Assembly (NCBI GenBank): GCA_045616125.1
Contig: JAZLGC010000047.1
Location: 1-12,203, forward strand
DNA: 12,203 bases
From: Treponema_I sp045616125
Lineage (GTDB): Bacteria > Spirochaetota > Spirochaetia > Treponematales > Treponemataceae
Direction: 5' to 3'
Part shown: positions 7,073 through 12,203 of the stretch, piece after piece
Layout of the letters: every line of letters begins with the position of its first letter
How positions within the stretch are numbered: position 1 is the first letter of the stretch
Notes under the pieces: generated by a model
The model's input: the letters and a program-made list of their open reading frames with translations, nothing else
Told to the model about the DNA's origin: nothing
Database searches by the model: none
Program-made: the position numbers and the translations under genes

Positions 7073-8317
7073 ATGAATACCGTTACCTATCTTGTTCAGC
7101 TGGGTGAGCTGACCTTAAAAAAGTCAAACATCAAAGAGTTTGAAAAACGCCTTGTTCATAATCTGAACTTGTACCTTGAAGGCGTAAAAAGCCGTGTAAA
7201 GCTTGTCGCAGGACGCATGTATGTTGAATGCCCTGAAGAATCATGTGCGGCTGTAGAATTTGCCCTGAATCATCTTATCGGTATTACCGGTTGGGCACGT
7301 GCCACCGTATGCGAGAAAAATATTGAATCAATTCAGAACGCGGTTCTTTCTCTTGCAAAAAGTGCAAAAGAGAAGGGGGCCCGTACCTTTAAAATTGACT
7401 GCCGGCGCATTGATAAATCATTCCCCATGACGTCATACGAAGTAAACTGCGAAGCCGGTGGTCCTGTTTTTGATCAGGAAATTCTTTCTGTGGATGTACA
7501 TAATCCAGATTTGTTTGTCCGGGTTGAAATCCGTGAAAAATGCTATGTATATGGTAATGCAGAAAAAGTTTGCCGCGGGCTTCCCGTAGGGACTGGTGGT
7601 AAAGGTCTTCTGCTGCTTTCCGGTGGACTTGATTCCCCCGTTGCCGGCTACCGCATGATGCGGCGTGGCATGAAAGTTGAATGCTGCTATTTCCACGCGT
7701 ATCCCTATACGTCAGTTGAAGCACAGCAGAAAGTAGAACATCTGGCAGAGATTATCAGTTTGTACGGGGTAGAAACGCACATAAACGTTATTCCCTTTAC
7801 CGATGTACAGATGCGCATTAAAGAAGTTACCCGCACCCATGAACCGGTAAACGGTATTAATGCCGAAGCTTTCAGTACACTGCTGCTCCGTATGGCCATG
7901 ATGCGTTGTGCAAGCATGGTAGCAAAACACATTAAATGCCAGTGTCTTATTACCGGTGAAAGTTTGGGTCAGGTAGCAAGCCAGACTGTTGAAAACATGG
8001 AAGTTACCGAAAGCATGTGCGAACTGCCGCTTTTGCGCCCTCTGGTTGGTATGGATAAAGAAGAAATCGTTGATACTGCCATTAAAATCGGTACCTATGA
8101 AACATCGATCCTTCCCTATGAAGACTGCTGTGTCCTCTTCAGTCCCCGTCATCCGGTTCTTCGTGCCCGCGTAGAAGATGCAAAACTCCTGTATGATGCC
8201 CTTGATTGTGATGCTATGATTCAGGAAGCTTTTGAAAAGCGTGAAATCAAGATGTTCAATGCCAGAAATTACATCTGGGATACCTACGGAACATCTCCAC
8301 GGCCTGAAAAGGAATAA
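7073..8317 (+). CDS. thiI: tRNA 4-thiouridine synthase ThiI, short form without rhodanese domain
   Basis: A 414-residue enzyme predicted to adenylate U8 of tRNAs and exchange oxygen for sulfur, giving 4-thiouridine; ThiI also feeds sulfur to thiazole synthesis in some bacteria. The N-terminal ferredoxin-like segment (YLVQLGELTLKKSNIKEFEKRL) and THUMP domain occupy ~1-165. The PP-loop pyrophosphatase signature SGGLDS is at 183-188, followed by AGYRMMRRGM. The conserved ThiI stretch TGESLGQVASQT is at 294-305, and PYEDCC (Cys352, Cys353) at 348-353. It ends without the C-terminal rhodanese domain of E. coli ThiI (482 residues), as in Bacillus, where a dedicated cysteine desulfurase supplies sulfur directly. 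No desulfurase gene is adjacent. It is a stand-alone unit, with a terminator just downstream. Confidence 0.95.
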   Translation: MNTVTYLVQLGELTLKKSNIKEFEKRLVHNLNLYLEGVKSRVKLVAGRMYVECPEESCAAVEFALNHLIGITGWARATVCEKNIESIQNAVLSLAKSAKEKGARTFKIDCRRIDKSFPMTSYEVNCEAGGPVFDQEILSVDVHNPDLFVRVEIREKCYVYGNAEKVCRGLPVGTGGKGLLLLSGGLDSPVAGYRMMRRGMKVECCYFHAYPYTSVEAQQKVEHLAEIISLYGVETHINVIPFTDVQMRIKEVTRTHEPVNGINAEAFSTLLLRMAMMRCASMVAKHIKCQCLITGESLGQVASQTVENMEVTESMCELPLLRPLVGMDKEEIVDTAIKIGTYETSILPYEDCCVLFSPRHPVLRARVEDAKLLYDALDCDAMIQEAFEKREIKMFNARNYIWDTYGTSPRPEKE

Positions 8318-8339
8318 CGATAGTACTACTATCAAATTG

Positions 8340-8373
8340 AAAGCGCTTTCTTTACAGAAGGTGCTTTTTTTTT
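8340..8373 (+). terminator. Intrinsic terminator after thiI
   Basis: AAAGCGCTTTCT (8340-8351), loop TTAC (8352-8355) and AGAAGGTGCTTT (8356-8367) form a 12-bp stem with two G-U pairs, running into nine T (8365-8373). A small GATAGT-ACT-ACTATC hairpin (8319-8333) lies between it and the stop codon. It separates thiI from the dehydratase operon. Confidence 0.9.
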
Positions 8374-8400
8374 GCGTTCTACTCATGACCGTGGTACACT
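8372..8400 (+). promoter_or_regulatory. Weak candidate promoter for the ATPase-dehydratase operon
   Basis: TTGCGT (8372-8377), a 17-bp spacer and TACACT (8395-8400, 4/6). It would give a leader of about 58 bases, containing the ribosome site AGGAG at 8452-8456. The boxes are weak; the terminator upstream implies that some promoter must lie in 8374-8455. I see no riboswitch in that short stretch. Confidence 0.25.
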
Positions 8401-8464
8401 GATTAAATAGTGGCGATATTTCACCATATATACAACATAGAAAAAATAGTCAGGAGATTACAAT

Positions 8465-9226
8465 ATGTCTGATGCACAGATTATTACTGTTGCCGGAAAA
8501 GGTGGTGTAGGTAAAACCTCACTTGCTGCCAATCTGGTACGTTTGCTTGTAGAAGCTCACCCCGATAAAAAAATTCTTGCCATTGATGCAGACCCAGCCG
8601 TAGGTCTTTCTACTGCCTTAGGAATCGAAGTAAAAACTACCATCGACGATATCCGTAAGGAAGTAGTTGCCACCGTTGAAGGCGGAGATACCAAGTCTGC
8701 CATGGAACTGCTTTCAGAAGCACGATACCGCATTTTTGATGCCCTGGTAGAAAACGACGGCTTTTCTTTTATCGCTATCGGTCGTCCTGAATCTGCCGGT
8801 TGCTACTGTAAAATCAACCAGTACCTTAAAGAAGTTATCAGTATTCTGTCAGAAAACTTTGACTATGTTGTCATTGACGGTGAAGCCGGCATTGAACAGA
8901 TTAACCGCCGTGTTATGGAAAAGGTAACACACCTGCTGCTTATTACGGATTCCAGCAAAAAAGGCTGTCAGGTTATTCAAACCATTAAAAAAGTAGCAGA
9001 TGAACTGGTAATGTATAAGGAAGTTGGTGTTATTGCCAACCGTATTCCGTCTCCTGATGTGGTGCAGTATATGGACGTGGGCGGACTCCCTATTCTTGCA
9101 GCCATTCCATCTGACAACAATCTGGCAGAATTTGACCTGAAAGGTGAAAACGTATTCTATCTGCCTGCCGATGCTGCCATTGTGCAGGGAGCAAAAGAAG
9201 CTCTGAAAAAAATCGGGCTGGTATAA
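8465..9226 (+). CDS. CooC-like P-loop ATPase (NifH/MinD family)
   Basis: A 253-residue soluble ATPase of the SIMIBI class. The deviant Walker A GKGGVGKTS (11-19) has the signature Lys12, DADP (41-44) gives the switch aspartate, and VVIDGEAGIE places Walker B Asp138. The stretch GRPESAGCYC contains Cys113 and Cys115, the CxC that binds metal at the dimer interface of CooC, the nickel-insertion ATPase of carbon monoxide dehydrogenase. The CYC motif and EAGIE make CooC the closest known relative, rather than MinD or ParA. Yet no dehydrogenase gene is near; the gene heads an operon with two hydroxyacyl-CoA dehydratase-like subunits. It may load or repair a metal cluster in them, or act like nitrogenase NifH as an ATP-driven electron donor; both are inference. 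AGGAG lies eight bases before the ATG. Confidence 0.88.
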   Translation: MSDAQIITVAGKGGVGKTSLAANLVRLLVEAHPDKKILAIDADPAVGLSTALGIEVKTTIDDIRKEVVATVEGGDTKSAMELLSEARYRIFDALVENDGFSFIAIGRPESAGCYCKINQYLKEVISILSENFDYVVIDGEAGIEQINRRVMEKVTHLLLITDSSKKGCQVIQTIKKVADELVMYKEVGVIANRIPSPDVVQYMDVGGLPILAAIPSDNNLAEFDLKGENVFYLPADAAIVQGAKEALKKIGLV

Positions 9227-9239
9227 TTATGCATCCTAT

Positions 9240-9274
9240 GCCCGGAAAGTTGCTGTTTCGGGCTGAGATATAAT
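9240..9274 (+). promoter_or_regulatory. Intercistronic hairpin and TATAAT box
   Basis: Between the ATPase and the first dehydratase gene (62-base gap), GCCCGGAAA (9240-9248) and TTTCGGGC (9256-9263) pair as an 8-bp stem with one bulged G. A perfect TATAAT follows at 9269-9274 but has no matching -35. No T-run follows the hairpin. It could mark RNA processing, differential stability or an internal promoter. The ribosome site AAAGG (9277-9281) for the next gene is seven bases before its ATG. Confidence 0.4.
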
Positions 9275-9288
9275 CAAAAGGATTTACT

Positions 9289-10476
9289 ATGAAAGATTTG
9301 AAGCATCTGTATTACTTCGAAAAGCTTCTTGAAGACGCCAACAATGATCTTGTTCGTGCTGCTCAGGAAGCTGGTAAAAAGTGTGTTGCCTCGGTATGCG
9401 AAAACATTCCTGAACCGCTTTTAAATCTGCCAGGTACTTTCAGTGTACGCCTTCGTGCTCCCCGCACCGGCTCCATGGAAATGAGTACCTATTACATGAC
9501 CAGTTTTCTCTGTGAGTATACCCGCGCTTTGCTGGAACGTGCTCTTGAAGGTGGTTACAATTTTGCCGACTGCATGATTACACCAGACGGATGCTCTATG
9601 CTGAACCGTTGTGTAGAAAACATGGAACTGCTCAAGACGTTCAAGAAAGAGGATTTTTTCTTCCAGTATCTTGAAATCCCTATGAAGGCAGATGATAACG
9701 GTCTTAACCTGTATGTTCTGCAGTGTAAAAACCATATTCTGACTCCGTTGAAAGAAAAATGGGGTATTGATACATCGGATGAAGCACTCCGTGCAGCAGT
9801 TGCCCAGCATAATAAGGTGTGTGAACTCATTCGGGCAATCGGCGAATTCCGCAAGGAAGATAACCCGCGCATTACCGGCTATGAAATGCATATTCTTACC
9901 ATGGCAACTTATGTTGCGCCAAAAGATGCGCTTATTCCACTCCTGGAAGAAACTCTTGAAGAGCTGAAAACCCGTGAACCTGATCCCAAATTCAAGTATC
10001 GCGCCCGTGTTGTTCTGGTAGGTTCTGAAATCGATGACGTTGATATGGTAAAACTGGTTGAAGAATCTGGTGCCTACGTTGCAGCTGACCGGTTCTGCTA
10101 TGGGTCATTCCCTGGTCGTAACCCCATTGAATTAAATGACACCGAAGATGTCCTTACTCAGATTTGTCGTGCCTACATGAATCGCGGTCAGTGTCCACGC
10201 TATATGAATCAAGAAAAAATTCAGGGCCGCCGTCGTTACGTAGATGAACTTGCAAAAGAATACAAGTGCGATGGTATTATTTATGAGCAGATTAAGTTCT
10301 GTGACCCATGGGCTTATGAACGCACCGTAGGATCTCATGTTCTCCGTGAAGAGTATCATTATCCGGTTCTTTCTGTTGACCGTCCGTACAGTGTAGGTTC
10401 CAGCGGACAGCTGCGTACCCGTGTACAGGCCTTTGTAGAAAGTATTGAAATCAAAAAAATTCAGGGGAATAAATAA
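9289..10476 (+). CDS. 2-hydroxyacyl-CoA dehydratase family protein, smaller subunit (HgdB/BcrC-like)
   Basis: A 395-residue cytoplasmic protein of the HgdB/FldC/BcrC family (COG1775). The members bind an iron-sulfur cluster and use low-potential electrons to dehydrate 2-hydroxyacyl-CoAs or reduce aryl-CoAs. Family marks in order: VCENIPEPLL (Cys37), SFLCEYTRALLE (Cys75), the PDGCSMLNRC segment (Cys102, Cys108) at the place of the usual TCD.KKKM, VGSEIDDVDMVKLVEESGAYVAADRFCYGS (~244-273), RGQCPRYM (Cys302), and EQIKFCDPW (Cys338). Cys37, Cys102 and Cys338 are the likely core cluster ligands by family position; that is inference. There are 13 cysteines in all. The stop overlaps the next start (TAATG), so the two subunits are translationally coupled, as expected for a heterodimer. 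The substrate is unknown. Confidence 0.88.
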   Translation: MKDLKHLYYFEKLLEDANNDLVRAAQEAGKKCVASVCENIPEPLLNLPGTFSVRLRAPRTGSMEMSTYYMTSFLCEYTRALLERALEGGYNFADCMITPDGCSMLNRCVENMELLKTFKKEDFFFQYLEIPMKADDNGLNLYVLQCKNHILTPLKEKWGIDTSDEALRAAVAQHNKVCELIRAIGEFRKEDNPRITGYEMHILTMATYVAPKDALIPLLEETLEELKTREPDPKFKYRARVVLVGSEIDDVDMVKLVEESGAYVAADRFCYGSFPGRNPIELNDTEDVLTQICRAYMNRGQCPRYMNQEKIQGRRRYVDELAKEYKCDGIIYEQIKFCDPWAYERTVGSHVLREEYHYPVLSVDRPYSVGSSGQLRTRVQAFVESIEIKKIQGNK

Positions 10477-12026
10477 TGGCTAAAGAAATTGGTGAAACCC
10501 GCCTGGGTGATTTCTACACTAAAGGTCTGGTACGTAAAAGACGGGAATGGCGCGGATTTGTTGATACCATGTACGATTTCAGCCGCTGGCTGTACATTAT
10601 GAGCATTCTGGCTAAATTCATCATTAAACCCCGTAATATTAAGGCAATGTTCCGGTACCGCTGGATGTCAAACTTCCTGGCAGCACCTATGATGGTTGAT
10701 CGTCATACTGCCGGCCTCCGTAAGGAATATCTTCGGATTTGTCATACTGAGTTTGATCTTGTTATGTATGATGTTGCCAAACTGCTGGATTCCATTTTCC
10801 GTGCAGACCGCCGTATCGGAAACGATGAAGAGTTTTCAAAACTGTGTGTTCAGCTTGATGAAAACGAAATGACTACTTTTATGATGGGATTTCCTAATCT
10901 GAAAGGTCTTTCACGCGAAACACCATCAGTATACGTATCAGTGCTGCTGAATCAGTTTGCAGCCTGCCATTACCTTGACGTTGCTCAGGAATTCGGTATG
11001 CCGGGCGATGTATGCCCCATGCCTGAGGCAGAAGCCGGTGTTTCCATTGATGATGACTTTCCGGTTTATGGAGCCTGTGCTGTTCAGTGTAATACTACCT
11101 GTGACGGTTCTCTTATGGGAAACGGTATCATTTCCAAACGTCTGGAACTGGAAGAAGGTGTTCCCTGTTTTCAGCTGGTTGCACCGCTGCGTCATCGTGA
11201 AGACGATGTTCAGGAATATGCCGCTCAGGAAATGCGTAACTGTATTGCCTTTATTGAAGAAAAAACCGGCCATAAATGGGACTGGGATTATTACTTTGAA
11301 TGTGCAAAACGGGTTAATGAATCTACCAGACACCGTCAGGACTGGCTGGATATGAACAAAACCGATTATCCTCAGGTTTTCGGTTCCAACCTGGCATTGT
11401 ATACAGAAACCAACTATATGGCCATTTGTGGTAAAGTTCCGGCATTTGTTGAAGCTGACCGCAAAATCAGTAAGCTTGCAGAAAAAGCATTCAAGGCAAA
11501 ACGCATGGCCGTAAAGGAATACCGTCATCGCGCCATTGTATGGGGTGTTCAGAGTCATTTCTACATGGATTTCCTTTTGTGGCTGCAGAACTGCTGGGGA
11601 ATTCTTCCGTTGACCGATATGCTGTCCATGGTTTCTACCCGGCAGCTTTCAGAAAACGATAAGGAGCAGGCTATGTATGACCTTGCCTGGCTTACAGAAA
11701 ACATGATTATGCGTAACCGTACCCATGGCGGATATAAGGTTCTGCTTGATGAACTGTGGGAGTTCTGTGAAGAGTTCCGTGCTGATACCGTAATCCTGTG
11801 GGAACATATGGCATGTAAAGCGCTGGATGGTATGCATGGGCAATTTGAAGAGAAGGCTCGGGCAAAAGGTATTCACTTAATCTGGGTTAATCATGACTTG
11901 TTTGACCCTCGTGTTGTTTCAAGACAGGGAATCCGTGATCAGGTAAATACGTATATGCGTACCGTTTTCCGGGAAGAACCTCTTGATCCAACGCTTGAAG
12001 TTCTTACTGACGAACATTCGTGGTAG
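10476..12026 (+). CDS. 2-hydroxyacyl-CoA dehydratase family protein, larger subunit (divergent HgdA-like)
   Basis: A 516-residue protein, longer than the 477-residue HgdA of Acidaminococcus. I assign it by operon position and partial motifs: GDVCPMPEAEAG (Cys180), GACAVQCNTTCDGSLMGNG (Cys201, Cys205, Cys209; the TTCDG is the family signature), and VILWEHMACKAL (Cys447), which stands where other members have QLKFCDPW. The three cysteines in CX3CX3C spacing are unusual and could carry an extra or altered cluster. The first ~150 residues are basic and aromatic-rich (RWLYIMSILAKFIIKPRN), with no clear signal peptide. It starts at the ATG overlapping the upstream stop by one base, with AGGGG (10462-10466) as ribosome site. 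No ASKHA-type activator gene follows in the window. Family is fairly sure, substrate and exact role are not. Confidence 0.8.
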   Translation: MAKEIGETRLGDFYTKGLVRKRREWRGFVDTMYDFSRWLYIMSILAKFIIKPRNIKAMFRYRWMSNFLAAPMMVDRHTAGLRKEYLRICHTEFDLVMYDVAKLLDSIFRADRRIGNDEEFSKLCVQLDENEMTTFMMGFPNLKGLSRETPSVYVSVLLNQFAACHYLDVAQEFGMPGDVCPMPEAEAGVSIDDDFPVYGACAVQCNTTCDGSLMGNGIISKRLELEEGVPCFQLVAPLRHREDDVQEYAAQEMRNCIAFIEEKTGHKWDWDYYFECAKRVNESTRHRQDWLDMNKTDYPQVFGSNLALYTETNYMAICGKVPAFVEADRKISKLAEKAFKAKRMAVKEYRHRAIVWGVQSHFYMDFLLWLQNCWGILPLTDMLSMVSTRQLSENDKEQAMYDLAWLTENMIMRNRTHGGYKVLLDELWEFCEEFRADTVILWEHMACKALDGMHGQFEEKARAKGIHLIWVNHDLFDPRVVSRQGIRDQVNTYMRTVFREEPLDPTLEVLTDEHSW

Positions 12027-12042
12027 GACGGTAAAAATCTTT

Positions 12043-12117
12043 CAGAACTTGAATTCTGTCATGCTGAACTTGTTTCAGCATCTGAAATGAGATCCCGAAT
12101 CAAGTTCGGGATGACAA
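12043..12117. repeat. Inverted pair of REP-like hairpins (copies C and D) after the operon
   Basis: Copy D, inverted, is ATGCTGAA (12061-12068), loop CTTGT, TTCAGCAT (12074-12081), preceded by TGTC. Copy C, forward, is ATCCCGAA (12092-12099), loop TCAAG, TTCGGGAT (12105-12112), then GACAA. Both have perfect 8-bp stems ending GAA/TTC, like copies A and B, with different stem sequences. A shorter hairpin, CAGAA-CTTGAA-TTCTG (12043-12058), may be a degenerate member. No T-run follows any of them, so I do not call a terminator. The gene-free stretch from 12027 to the window end holds only repeats. Confidence 0.75.
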
Positions 12118-12122
12118 AGAAA

Positions 12123-12203
12123 GGATCCCTGAGCCAGTCGAAGGGTCCGATAAAGTGCAGGATCCCTGAGCCCGTCGAAGGGTCTGATAAGTGCAGGATC
12201 CCT
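12123..12203. repeat. Tandem 36-37 bp repeat, at least two copies plus a partial
   Basis: Units begin at 12123 (37 bp), 12160 (36 bp) and 12196 (first 8 bp, cut by the window end), each starting GGATCCCTGAGCC and running through GTCGAAGGGTC and GATAA to GTGCA. Within a unit GGATCCCT and AGGGTCC (AGGGTCT in the second) can pair with one bulged T. The copies differ by three single-base changes, one of them a deletion. The array probably continues beyond the window. Confidence 0.85.

Noticed and set aside
7712..8386. 224-codon minus-strand reading frame opposite thiI
   Set aside because: It lies antisense to the clearly conserved ThiI, and its translation shows no recognisable domain or ribosome site. 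The long antisense frames at 10938-11558 and 9421-9891 are rejected on the same grounds.
8465..9226. CO dehydrogenase maturation locus
   Set aside because: The ATPase is CooC-like, but no CooS/AcsA, CooJ, CooT or acetyl-CoA synthase gene occurs in the window; the partners are dehydratase-family subunits.
12123..12203. CRISPR array (period of 36-37 bp)
   Set aside because: The whole period is repeated with no unique spacers between units, and no cas gene is present. It is a plain tandem repeat.

Overview
The window reads as bacterial chromosome of about 45% GC (estimated by eye), probably from a gut- or rumen-type spirochaete close to Treponema. That assignment is inference. It rests on a large periplasmic propeller receptor fused to a class III cyclase, a NusG-domain-II/Gx-transporter pair, a rhodanese-less ThiI and hydroxyacyl-CoA dehydratase genes of anaerobe type. 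There is no rRNA or tRNA gene, IS element, phage gene or CRISPR array that I can support.

Layout. 1-86: one copy of a dispersed repeat. 91-3108 (minus): a membrane receptor with signal peptide, 14 propeller blades, a Y_Y_Y domain, one membrane helix and an adenylate-type cyclase. 3181-4615 (plus): two overlapping genes, a membrane-anchored NusG-domain-II protein and a Gx-type transporter fused to an EcfT-like membrane domain. 4616-4989: a gene-free stretch with a hairpin, a multi-branched inverted-repeat structure, a second copy of the repeat and a strong bidirectional terminator. 4990-6957 (minus): a long-chain acyl-CoA synthetase. 7073-8317 (plus): thiI, diverging from the synthetase gene across overlapping promoters and closed by a clear terminator. 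8465-12026 (plus): a three-gene operon of a CooC-like P-loop ATPase and two 2-hydroxyacyl-CoA dehydratase/benzoyl-CoA reductase-family subunits. 12027-12203: repeats only.

How the genes may work together. The last operon is the most interesting unit. Its order (ATPase of about 250 residues, then two dehydratase subunits) copies that of classical dehydratase operons, where the ATPase is the ASKHA-fold activator HgdC. Here the ATPase is instead a NifH/MinD/CooC-type P-loop protein carrying the CooC CxC motif. The subunits keep cysteines fit for iron-sulfur clusters. This suggests an unusual cluster-dependent reductase or dehydratase, either matured or ATP-energised by a CooC-like protein; the substrate cannot be read from the sequence. 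The NusG-II/Gx pair resembles genes found near flavin- or quinone-linked electron transfer loci. The cyclase receptor probably turns a periplasmic ligand, perhaps a polysaccharide fragment, into cAMP.

At least four copies of a short element (8-bp stem ending GAA/TTC around a 5-nt loop) lie in the intergenic regions. Their stems differ in sequence yet remain fully paired, which supports a REP-like structured repeat family.
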